This document shows, in pieces, positions 7,497-14,591 of a stretch of DNA of 26,529 nucleotides (position 1 is the stretch's first letter; each line of letters begins with the position of its first letter). The DNA lies in the NCBI GenBank assembly GCA_964396385.1, contig CAYNFH010000072.1:1-26529 (forward strand), in the 5' to 3' direction. The notes below the pieces were generated by a model. It saw only the letters and a list, made by a program, of their open reading frames with translations. It was not told the origin of the DNA and searched no databases. Both the position numbers and the translations under genes were made by a program. Origin of the DNA: CAYNFH01 sp964396385. GTDB taxonomy: Bacteria; Armatimonadota; Chthonomonadetes; Chthonomonadales; CAJBBX01.

Positions 7497-7818
7497 TCCG
7501 TGGCTCCTCCTTGTGCCCAACTCGTTGTAGTCCGCGCGGACTACGGCATAGAGGGACGCACAAGAAGAGCCACCGAGCATCCGCTGGTGGCTGGGTAGGA
7601 GAATGTCCTGATGTGGTGTTTCGGGAACTGATGCTCCCGCACATCGAGGGTGTCCGCCCTCCTGGCACCGTGGCGCATCACCGCTCGGTTGCCGGGACCT
7701 CTTGGGTCCGCTCTGGATGCTGTCTCTACTACGGAAGCCTATCAGCGCAGGTTTCAGAGACCCTTTATCTTCTGACACGGAAGGTCTTTACCATCCAAAA
7801 GTTGAGACCTCTCCTTGA
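7497..7818. other. Intergenic region upstream of the peptidase pair
   Basis: About 320 bases without a supported gene. It contains the ribosome site for the gene starting at 7496, the perfect palindrome at 7527-7544, and a weaker stem AGCCACC (7568-7574)/GGTGGCT (7586-7592). No promoter close to consensus was found. Confidence 0.45.
7527..7544. promoter_or_regulatory. 18-bp perfect palindrome, candidate operator
   Basis: GTAGTCCGCGCGGACTAC is its own reverse complement. It lies 31-48 bases upstream of the ATG at 7496, just beyond the ribosome site. The position suits a repressor-binding site or a small RNA hairpin in the leader of the two-gene peptidase operon. The protein that binds it is unknown. 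Confidence 0.5.
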
Positions 7819-8427
7819 TTACAGGTGACGGACCAGGAAGTGCATGTCTTCCCCTCCCAGTCGGACACGCTCTCCCTCCGTATAGTACGTGGAAAGTTCC
7901 GGGTGCCTGCTCAGCGTCGCCCAGATGGAGGCAGCGTTGCGGAGATAGTTCTCCGACGCTTGGCGGTATTGCGAGGAGATGTGCCCTTGCTTTTCTGATT
8001 CCTGGAGCGTCGAATGGATCAGCGAGGGTGAGGCCAGTCCTTCGAAGGTCAGTCTTTGAATTTCGTCGTCGAACGCCACACTTGCCCTTAACGCACTTTC
8101 GGCATCGTCAGACGCCTCAACTGCCCGTTTGAGGCAGAGGTTGTACTGGTCAACGGTCTGGGCGAGATTAGTTCCCGCACCCCGATTGAACCAGCCAGGC
8201 AAGTGGTGCTTCTGAACGAAGATGAACCACGCGAGCACGTTCAGGAGAAGGATACCCGTGAGAAGAGCGGGCACGACAGCAATACCCAACTTTCGGCTTC
8301 CGGTCTTTGCAGGAACGGGCGGCACTGACGGCACCTGGTACATGCTCCCGCCGCAAGCGTAACAAGTGGTGCGTCCGGCAGGGTTTGGAGCGTCACAACT
8401 CGCGCATCGAATCATCCGGGTTCCCAT
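7819..8427 (-). CDS. Zinc-ribbon membrane protein
   Basis: 202 residues, with AGGAG upstream of the ATG. C8, C11, C22 and C25 form a short zinc ribbon (C-A-S-C, then C-Y-A-C). A Pro-rich linker and one membrane helix (about 48-70) follow, then about 130 residues of mostly helical extracytoplasmic or cytoplasmic sequence. The N-terminal 35 residues closely parallel those of the protein encoded at 12965-14023 (C-x2-C-x10-C-x2-C, then a Y-x-V-P end), so the two are paralogous or share a swapped module. Zinc ribbons followed by one membrane helix are widespread in bacteria and mostly uncharacterised. Function unknown; a sensory or scaffold role is conceivable. Confidence 0.72.
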   Translation of the reverse strand: MGTRMIRCASCDAPNPAGRTTCYACGGSMYQVPSVPPVPAKTGSRKLGIAVVPALLTGILLLNVLAWFIFVQKHHLPGWFNRGAGTNLAQTVDQYNLCLKRAVEASDDAESALRASVAFDDEIQRLTFEGLASPSLIHSTLQESEKQGHISSQYRQASENYLRNAASIWATLSRHPELSTYYTEGERVRLGGEDMHFLVRHL

Positions 8428-8467
8428 TTCCGCACTCCTGTTGTCGGCCCTAAGAGCGGAATGGCTC

Positions 8468-8495
8468 CTGTAGCCCGGCAGACACGCTGCTACAG
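8468..8495 (-). terminator. Inverted repeat between two leftward genes
   Basis: CTGTAGC (8468-8474) pairs with GCTACAG (8489-8495) around 14 bases, in the gap between the genes at 8606-9076 and 7819-8427. It could reduce read-through or form part of a leader. There is no T tract. Confidence 0.3.
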
Positions 8496-8605
8496 TGCCG
8501 TCCGCCCGCTCACTTCATGGACGAACCCGCGCGTCTCTGGGCGGTTAGGCGGAGGCTGGTATCTAAATTGGTGCCAAAGCAAGGCCAAGACCGTGGCCGA
8601 TCTGC

Positions 8606-9076
8606 TCATGTGGCTTCTTCGCTCGGCGGTGCCTCAGTTGCTCCCCCTGGTCCGGCGGACTCCATCAGGGCGAGCTTCCAACGGACGAGAGATTCTTTTA
8701 CCGTCCGAGCCACGGCGTCCGCGTGAAAGTCGGGAAGGTCTGCTAATTCCTCCTCGGCGTCCCGAACGATTGCCGCCAAGACTTGCTTTGCGCGAGGTTC
8801 GCTTGACGCCCGAAGGTATCTGACCGTCTCGCTCTCGCGTCCGCAAACAAGCCATGCGAGCAGCCCATCTGCTCCACCGACGGTAAAGCCCATGAATCGA
8901 CTGTGGTTAGGCTCGCAGTATGTCCACCTGTGACACACCCACACGTGGAGCAGGGCGAGCTGGACCTCTCCCACCGCAGGCGGCGGATGGGCAGTCATAT
9001 CCGACAGCAGCGAGTGTGGTATCTCGGTGCCGTATTGGGCGAGTACGGCGGCAAAGTCCGGTTGTGGTTCAACCAT
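8606..9076 (-). CDS. Hypothetical protein
   Basis: 156 residues from an ATG at 9076 with only a weak ribosome site. It is probably soluble and helical: L-L-H-V-W-V-C-H-R-W-T-Y-C in the middle, then a charged region (K-Q-V-L-A-A-I-V-R-D-A-E-E-E-L) and an acidic, Pro-rich end. No known family is recognised. It is the third gene of the leftward cluster after the two Ig-like secreted proteins. Confidence 0.55.
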   Translation of the reverse strand: MVEPQPDFAAVLAQYGTEIPHSLLSDMTAHPPPAVGEVQLALLHVWVCHRWTYCEPNHSRFMGFTVGGADGLLAWLVCGRESETVRYLRASSEPRAKQVLAAIVRDAEEELADLPDFHADAVARTVKESLVRWKLALMESAGPGGATEAPPSEEAT

Positions 9077-9197
9077 TTTAAGAGTCGTGGCAGCCAGCGG
9101 TCAGGCGAACCGCGCGGTCACGGCAAATGGCGCGGAACGCTGTAGTAGCTGCCCTCGACTAGAGACTACGCCCTGCCTCGCGGCCTCGTTTCACGCA

Positions 9198-9218
9198 GGG
9201 TCGCGTCAGATGCGACCC
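9198..9218 (-). terminator. Hairpin after the secreted Ig-like gene
   Basis: GGGTCGC (9198-9204) and GCGACCC (9212-9218) pair perfectly around 7 bases, 33 bases beyond the stop at 9251 on the leftward strand. It is a plausible transcript end for the Ig/Lon-like gene pair, without a T tract. Confidence 0.45.
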
Positions 9219-9250
9219 GAAGGATGGCGCAACCGGGGCCTGCTCCTGGA

Positions 9251-10621
9251 CTACAGGCGCAGCCGGTGCATAACGCCGGAAATCAGCTCACCTGCCCTAT
9301 CACAATCCAACGTGCCGAGGTTTACCAGAGAGGTTTGATCGTTGACTACTCCCGCCCCCTGGGGAATGCCTGCGTTCTTTGTGATGCTCTGAATCGACAT
9401 CATAGTAGACTTCGCCAGGTCACCATAACCGTCTCTGTAGAGCTGCAACGCCGTCTTGAGGTCTTCCCGGTCTGCGGGACTGAAAGAGGGAGGTATGGGA
9501 ATCTTCTCGACGTTCTCGGCCACCTTGAGAAGGGCATTGTAGTATTTCTCAAGAGGGATAATGCCAAGCGCGCTACCAGTGCCAATGCCGCCCCGCGACA
9601 TGGGTTGGCCGCCGGGCAAACCTGCCTGGGCGGTCTGGGTGTTTGGATTGGCGCTGGTCGCCTCAGCTATCAGTTCGTCCACCCTCTCCTTCCAGCGGGT
9701 GAACTCCTTTCGGGGATCACCAATGACCGAAAAGACGAGATACGGAGACTGATACTGCTTTCCGCCTGCTGCGATCACATCGGCGCTCAAGCGGTGTTGC
9801 CCGCTTGCAAGGTTGGACGGGTCCAATGCCGCATAAAAATCGGGAGCCTGGCGCGTCACCAAAGGCTTGTCATCTACGAAGAACGCAATGGACGTGATCG
9901 AAATGCCTGCGTCGGCGTCCACCTTGAGCGGGAGCACAGGGGCAATGTTCCGCAGGTCAATCGGGCCGTGGACCTCTAGGGGTGCTAGCCGCACCTTGGC
10001 GGGTGTCTGCACGTGGATCGGCGATACGTCCAGCTCACCGCCATCGGTTACCATCACCCTCGCGCCCACAGTATGGTCCCCTGGTCGAACGGAGGAAAGG
10101 TCCAATGTGCCGTTTCCGGAGGCATCGGCGGTGGAGGAGGTCGGTGCCCCATCCACGTACAGGGTGTAGCTGTCCGCCCGGAGGTTCCCGGTTGGGCCAA
10201 TATGGACCTTGAAGGGGCCAGTCACTGCAGCCCCGTTTGCGGGCGCATCCACGGTGAATGGAACCTTGTTTATGATCTCTACTGAGATGTGGCCGAGCCT
10301 GTGCTCGCTACCGTTGGGCGAAATCCAGACGACATTGAGGGCCACGAAGTCTCCCGCCTCGGTGGAGGGGTCCCACTGAAGCTCCCAGTGCTTCTGGAAC
10401 GTGCCCGTGGCCCGCACCCGGATACCGGAGCGTATCTGGATCGTGCTCGGTAATGTCGCATCGGGTAGATCGCCCTGAATGTCCACCACGGCCCCCTTTT
10501 GTACGAACAGACGTGTGGGCAGGGAAGCCGCTGAAAGCGGTATGGTCTGGGGTTTGACCTGGCCCGCAGCCGCGACGGGGCAAAGACCGAGGACCAGCAA
10601 CACGACGAGGCGGAGATTCAT
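9251..10621 (-). CDS. Secreted protein with Ig-like repeats
   Basis: 456 residues from the ATG at 10621 (AAGGTGG upstream). An in-frame GTG at 10630 is possible but would misplace the signal peptide. Residues 1-20 (M-N-L-R-L-V-V-L-L-V-L-G-L-C-P-V-A-A-A-G) form a signal peptide. Several beta-sandwich units follow, marked by P-F-T-V-D-A-P-A-N-G-A-A-V, Y-T-L-Y-V-D-G and F-F-V-D-D-K, the pattern of Big/Ig-like folds of envelope proteins. The last 130 residues are Gly- and Gln-rich, then helical. The first half parallels the neighbouring Ig/Lon-like protein, so the two arose by duplication. The genes are 21 bases apart and share a promoter. Likely exported partner of the protease-like protein; function unknown. 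Confidence 0.72.
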   Translation of the reverse strand: MNLRLVVLLVLGLCPVAAAGQVKPQTIPLSAASLPTRLFVQKGAVVDIQGDLPDATLPSTIQIRSGIRVRATGTFQKHWELQWDPSTEAGDFVALNVVWISPNGSEHRLGHISVEIINKVPFTVDAPANGAAVTGPFKVHIGPTGNLRADSYTLYVDGAPTSSTADASGNGTLDLSSVRPGDHTVGARVMVTDGGELDVSPIHVQTPAKVRLAPLEVHGPIDLRNIAPVLPLKVDADAGISITSIAFFVDDKPLVTRQAPDFYAALDPSNLASGQHRLSADVIAAGGKQYQSPYLVFSVIGDPRKEFTRWKERVDELIAEATSANPNTQTAQAGLPGGQPMSRGGIGTGSALGIIPLEKYYNALLKVAENVEKIPIPPSFSPADREDLKTALQLYRDGYGDLAKSTMMSIQSITKNAGIPQGAGVVNDQTSLVNLGTLDCDRAGELISGVMHRLRL

Positions 10622-10642
10622 CCTGACCACCTTTCTGGCGCG

Positions 10643-12487
10643 TCAATGCGTGCCGACCCGCATCGCTTCCTGGATGAGGGTGAAGTTGACGGCTATCGTT
10701 GCGTCTTCGGGTGTTAGCTGGGTTGCAGCGGACAGTTCGTTGAGCGCCATAGAATCCTTTCCTGCGCCGAAGAGCTTCAATGCGGAGACAACATGGGCGC
10801 GGGCTGCCTCATAGGTCTTCTCGTCGTAGCCGATGAGGGCCTGCCGCAGCACCTGGTCCATGTTCGCGGCAATGATGATCCGCTTGCCGGCGAACAGCTC
10901 CGGACGCACGATGTAGAGGTCCGCAAGCTCAGCCACCGACGTGTATTTGGCGGGGATTATAACGGTCTGGACATCGGGGCGGCTCAGCGCGTACTCTGCC
11001 TTGAAGTCCACCCCGGCTACGGCATCCACTTCCCCGTTGAGCTGGATTTGGCCCGTCATGGCTACCGTCTGATCGACGGGTTCTTTCAGGAGCGCGGACA
11101 TGACGGCTACGGCGTCCGTGATGCCGGCTGAGGCCCCCTCGTTCTTGATCGCGTTCTCTTGGTACGACACCACGAGGTCCCAGGCGGACCAGTCCGTGAT
11201 GTAGCCCAATTCTCCTACCTTCGCCTTGCAGTAGGCCACGGCCCGCTCTGCTGCCGTTCGTGCATCAGCGTCCGCATAAGCGATGAACTGGGTTTGTCCG
11301 CTTCCCGGTAAGGCTCTCGCCTCGATTGTGATTCCCGTCCCTGTGGCGTCAACGGGAACACCGCCGACACTGGTGACCAGGACCGCGAGGCCGTTGGCCC
11401 TTCCGACAACTCCTCCTCGACGCGGCTGCGAAGAGTTTGCCATCGCGCGAGCCTGTCGCCGGAGAAGGTCTACATTGATGGCCGGCAAGCGTGTGCCAGA
11501 CAATCCGGGTGGTGGCCCCAGCGACAACGCTTGTGGCGGGGGCGGCTGGTCTATGACACGCCGTACCGTAAACACGTAGGGAGCCGAAATGCTGGTATGG
11601 CCTGCGGAATCCGTTACCTCTATCTGTAGGCGGTGAGGGCCGTCTGAAACTTCCGAAGGGTCCCACTTCACGGACTCGAACGGAGGCGATTCCGCCTGGA
11701 CTCCGATCTTCCCATCGATGAGATAAGTGACATGTCGAACATGCACGTCTGGATTGATGGTCGCATGGAGGGAGACCCGCGTTACTGCCGGTGCCAGGAG
11801 GAGCGTGTTCCCGTTGTCCAGTGGGCCTGGCTCCGCCCTTGAAATGACTCGGACATGGACAGGCTCCAGAGGGTACATGGAACCGTCGGCCGCATGTACG
11901 ATGCCGCCGATCTCGTACATGCCGGGGTTCAGGGGAGCGGTGTTCCAGGAAGCCGAACCGTCCGGCTGAGCATTCCCATCAAAGGGATGGCCGTTGATGG
12001 TGTATTCGACCGCTTCAGCGTGCCTGTCTGGAGCCGCCGCCAGACGGACGGCAACGTCATTGTGAACGGATGCCGCCTCAGCCGGAGCAGAGATCCGGAA
12101 GGGGACCGCATCGCTGAGGTCCAGGGTGAACTTGGAGAGTACCTCTTCTTCGCCGTTGAGGTGGCGAATGGCGAGCGCCAGTGTCAGCGGGGTTAAGGTT
12201 GCCCGGTGGGTGTCCCATGCGAGGGTCCAGCTCGGCCGTCGCGCTACTTCTGCGAGTACGAGCTGTCCCCGCTTAAGGAGGATGGTATCCGTCGTGTCCG
12301 GTTCACTGTCATCACCAAGAACGCACAGAATAGTGCCGGAAACGAGCAGGAGACGCTTGGGCAGGACGCCCAGGGAAAGGGCGACCGTCCGTGGTCTGGA
12401 CGCCGGCTCCGGCAGTCCGGCGGTCCAGCCGGGCTGAGGAGAGACGAAGGATGCCAGGAGCAACAGCAGGACGACTAACCGCTTCAT
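10643..12487 (-). CDS. Secreted Ig-like protein with Lon-type (S16) protease domain, no ATPase
   Basis: 614 residues with GGAGAA before the ATG. Residues 1-23 are a signal peptide. About 30-310 are Ig-like units (F-R-I-S-A-P-A-E-A-A-S, V-T-Y-L-I-D-G-K, F-T-V-R-R). From about 365 the sequence follows the Lon proteolytic domain: E450-G-A-S453-A-G-I-T matches the Lon G-P-S-A-G-I motif, then V-A-M-T-G-Q-I-Q-L-N-G-E-V, then G492-V-D-F-K496. S453 and K496 are 43 residues apart, the same spacing as S679 and K722 in E. coli Lon. No AAA+ domain is present. A helical tail (about 555-614) ends the protein. Expected to be an exported Ser-Lys peptidase. G-P-S is G-A-S here, so activity is likely but unproven. 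First gene of a leftward operon under the promoter at 12583-12611. Confidence 0.85.
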   Translation of the reverse strand: MKRLVVLLLLLASFVSPQPGWTAGLPEPASRPRTVALSLGVLPKRLLLVSGTILCVLGDDSEPDTTDTILLKRGQLVLAEVARRPSWTLAWDTHRATLTPLTLALAIRHLNGEEEVLSKFTLDLSDAVPFRISAPAEAASVHNDVAVRLAAAPDRHAEAVEYTINGHPFDGNAQPDGSASWNTAPLNPGMYEIGGIVHAADGSMYPLEPVHVRVISRAEPGPLDNGNTLLLAPAVTRVSLHATINPDVHVRHVTYLIDGKIGVQAESPPFESVKWDPSEVSDGPHRLQIEVTDSAGHTSISAPYVFTVRRVIDQPPPPQALSLGPPPGLSGTRLPAINVDLLRRQARAMANSSQPRRGGVVGRANGLAVLVTSVGGVPVDATGTGITIEARALPGSGQTQFIAYADADARTAAERAVAYCKAKVGELGYITDWSAWDLVVSYQENAIKNEGASAGITDAVAVMSALLKEPVDQTVAMTGQIQLNGEVDAVAGVDFKAEYALSRPDVQTVIIPAKYTSVAELADLYIVRPELFAGKRIIIAANMDQVLRQALIGYDEKTYEAARAHVVSALKLFGAGKDSMALNELSAATQLTPEDATIAVNFTLIQEAMRVGTH

Positions 12488-12582
12488 GCGATTCTCCGGA
12501 CTGATGAGGGTGGCCTAGAGTCTCAGCGGCACGTGCCCTTAAGTCTTCCTCGGACGGGGCAGACCTCTGATCCTGCAGCTTC

Positions 12583-12611
12583 ATCATAATTTCTAATATC
12601 AGATTAGTCAA
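12583..12611 (-). promoter_or_regulatory. Promoter of the leftward protease/Ig operon
   Basis: On the minus strand, TTGACT (12606-12611) is followed by a 17-base spacer and TATGAT (12583-12588), both near consensus. Transcripts would start near 12576 and run into the Lon-like gene. The spacer contains the dyad described separately, typical of a repressed promoter. Confidence 0.75.
12593..12607. promoter_or_regulatory. Likely XRE operator
   Basis: CTAAT (12593-12597), ATCAG, ATTAG (12603-12607): a 5-base dyad with a 5-base centre. It lies between the -35 and -10 hexamers of the leftward promoter and 19 bases before the GTG of the divergent XRE gene. This is the classic position for autoregulation and repression by an adjacent helix-turn-helix protein. 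Binding is inferred from position and symmetry. Confidence 0.55.
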
Positions 12612-12625
12612 TAGCAGAATGGGGC

Positions 12626-12883
12626 GTGAAGAAGAGCGTCGGAACGCCCGAACAGGAGTGCCTTCAGAGACTTCTGCGCCAGGTCCGGGAGGAAGCGGGT
12701 CTCACTCAGCTTGCGCTGGCCTCCCGCCTCGGTACGCTCCAGGCCACTATCAGCAACTACGAGCGAGGGGAACGCCGCCTGGACCTCCTGGAACTATGCC
12801 AGGTCTGCGCTGCTGTTGGGGTCCCCCTCCTGGATTTCATCAAGCGTTTTGAGGCGGAGTGCCGTGGGAGGCTCGGCGGGTAA
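12626..12883 (+). CDS. XRE-family helix-turn-helix regulator
   Basis: 85 residues from a GTG at 12626 (weak ribosome site). The core (L-L-R-Q-V-R-E-E-A-G-L-T-Q-L-A-L-A-S-R-L-G, then A-T-I-S-N-Y-E-R-G) is a textbook Cro/C1-type domain at residues about 13-68, followed by a short charged tail. Such small single-domain proteins are often repressors that bind as dimers. It diverges from the Lon-like operon and the dyad between the two starts is its likely site. It may keep the leftward operon silent until a signal appears; what relieves it is unknown. Confidence 0.85.
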   Translation: MKKSVGTPEQECLQRLLRQVREEAGLTQLALASRLGTLQATISNYERGERRLDLLELCQVCAAVGVPLLDFIKRFEAECRGRLGG

Positions 12884-12964
12884 CCCTAACGCGCCAAATC
12901 GCCGGACTTATCCACGTGCACGGTTGGCAAAGTAGCCGGCCGAACCATTCCCACTCTCATCGCA

Positions 12965-14023
12965 TCATCCGCTTCCAGCCAAAGCCCGGAGCTGCGCCTC
13001 TGCTTCCCGCATCCCGTTGAGTGCCTGCTCATTGTGGGCGCTGATCTTTTGAAAGTTCTCGCTGGACCTTGCCCCCGCGTCGTCTCCGGCACCCCTCAAT
13101 CCAGCCCCATAATCAGCTATGGCGGACTCCGATTCGGCTATTGCCATTGCGTAATCCGCGTCATCTAAAACCGCCATCTGCAACTGTCTTGCTTGCTCAC
13201 CCTGAAGGCGGGGCAGCTCCGCCCTAAGCAGGTTCGCCCGGTCTGGAGCAATGGTGCCGGCGACGAGCCGATGATTCACTGCGGCAATGTCGTAGTCTAG
13301 GGAGCGGGCTAAGGCCACGGTTGCCCGATGCCTCTCCTCTCTACCGCCGAACTGTCTAGCATGAACCAACTGGTTCTCCGCTACGCTGTGCTGGTATGCC
13401 GCCTGGCTCACTTCCGTTCTGAACTGAGAGTCAGCCTGGGCACCAAGGTCGGGCTGTGGCGCGGGCTGCGCCTGGAGTGGAGCCTGCTGATAAACGATGC
13501 GGGGAAGCGGTTGTTGCTGAGGAGCCATCGGCTGACCATAGTTCTCCGGTGGAGTGTAGCTCTGTTGCGGAGCCGGTGGCATCGCCGGCTGTGGGGATTG
13601 GACCGGCTGAGAGGGTGTGGCTGGAGCCGCTGCCAGTGTCTCCGGCCACCCACCGACCCGATAGCCCGCAACCGCCCGGAACTGGGCACCTGCTCCCGCA
13701 CGGGATCGGGGCATATCGACAAAGACCACCCAGGCCACTGCTCCCAGGAGGAACGCCGTCACGAAAGCGAGGGGTCGGATAATCGCCTCGACGCGAGTGG
13801 ACGTAATGCGAGACCGAAGCGCCATTACTGCTCTGCGGAGCGCCTCCGTGCGCTCTACGCCCTGGGTCCTTGCCCAGAGTGCCGCGCCAAGCAGTGTCGT
13901 TCCGGCTTCCATTGGCTCCGGTGGGGCTGCCGGGGCGGGTACAAGGTACAGCGAAGCCTGGCACACTTCGCACGCCGTGTGCCCAGGTGGGTTTGAGGCT
14001 CCGCAGGAGCCACACTGTGTCAC
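12965..14023 (-). CDS. Zinc-ribbon membrane protein with Pro/Gln-rich linker
   Basis: 352 residues from a GTG at 14023, chosen because GGAG lies 6 bases upstream; an in-frame TTG at 14035 is less likely. C4, C7, C18 and C21 form a zinc ribbon near the N-terminus that parallels that of the 7819-8427 protein. A membrane helix is at about 81-102, a Pro/Gln/Ala-rich stretch at about 120-190, and a long helical, Ala/Glu/Gln-rich tail may form a coiled coil. The protein appears anchored in the membrane with the ribbon on the cytoplasmic side, though topology is not proven. Last of three leftward genes (14592-15659, 14075-14548, this). Function unknown; converges with the XRE gene. Confidence 0.68.
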   Translation of the reverse strand: MTQCGSCGASNPPGHTACEVCQASLYLVPAPAAPPEPMEAGTTLLGAALWARTQGVERTEALRRAVMALRSRITSTRVEAIIRPLAFVTAFLLGAVAWVVFVDMPRSRAGAGAQFRAVAGYRVGGWPETLAAAPATPSQPVQSPQPAMPPAPQQSYTPPENYGQPMAPQQQPLPRIVYQQAPLQAQPAPQPDLGAQADSQFRTEVSQAAYQHSVAENQLVHARQFGGREERHRATVALARSLDYDIAAVNHRLVAGTIAPDRANLLRAELPRLQGEQARQLQMAVLDDADYAMAIAESESAIADYGAGLRGAGDDAGARSSENFQKISAHNEQALNGMREAEAQLRALAGSG

Positions 14024-14074
14024 AGTTTGCTCCAATCAGTGGAAATGGGTTGCCGGGGCAAGCGCCGGGCAACA

Positions 14075-14548
14075 TCAGCGGTGCTCGTCCGGCTCTTGCT
14101 CACTCCGCAGTCGCTCCATGGTGGCTACCTCCGTGCGAAGGTTCGCCAATCTCCGCTCCTCCGAGTAGGCGAGCTTCTTCACTTGAAGGACGGCCTCCTC
14201 TTCGCTGGTAGCCTCCATGTAGGGTGTCCCCCCGAAGTAGATGTCATCACGGAAAAAGTAGACCGTTCGGTACTCGCCGTTGCCTTCTGGGAAGCATCCG
14301 GGAGCGACGACGTTTACAGGCACCTCGTGCCGTGCTCGGAGCACTCTGGCCGGAATAGGGACTGGAACGGACATGCGCCGCTGCGACTCTCCCTTGCCTA
14401 TCACTAGGTCAAGTTGGAGTATTTGGCAGTTGAGCCCTTGGGTTTCCAGATTCGTGAGAATCGCCGCCATCTGTCCAGCTTGCGGCCCTTGAGCCGTGGC
14501 TACGATATGCCCGTCTGGCGTGAGGTGCGCGACTCGCGCTACTTTCAC
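14075..14548 (-). CDS. Hypothetical protein between the zinc-ribbon proteins
   Basis: 157 residues from a GTG at 14548 with GGAG 7 bases upstream. It begins V-A-R-V-A-H-L-T-P-D-G-H-I-V-A-T-A and contains a hydrophobic strand (Q-I-L-Q-L-D-L-V-I-G), so a small alpha/beta fold is likely. The tail (S-E-E-E-A-V-L-Q-V-K-K-L-A, then E-E-R-R-L-A-N-L-R-T-E) is probably a coiled coil. No family is recognised. It lies 43 bases after the nucleoside-deoxyribosyltransferase-like gene and 51 bases before the next one, so it is part of one operon. Confidence 0.6.
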   Translation of the reverse strand: MKVARVAHLTPDGHIVATAQGPQAGQMAAILTNLETQGLNCQILQLDLVIGKGESQRRMSVPVPIPARVLRARHEVPVNVVAPGCFPEGNGEYRTVYFFRDDIYFGGTPYMEATSEEEAVLQVKKLAYSEERRLANLRTEVATMERLRSEQEPDEHR

Positions 14549-14591
14549 ATCCGAACTCCGTCAAGCCTGATGGTCAAGTCCGATGGTCCGC

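Noticed and set aside
10643..12487. Annotation as housekeeping Lon protease
   Set aside because: No AAA+ ATPase or Lon N-terminal domain; signal peptide and Ig-like units instead.
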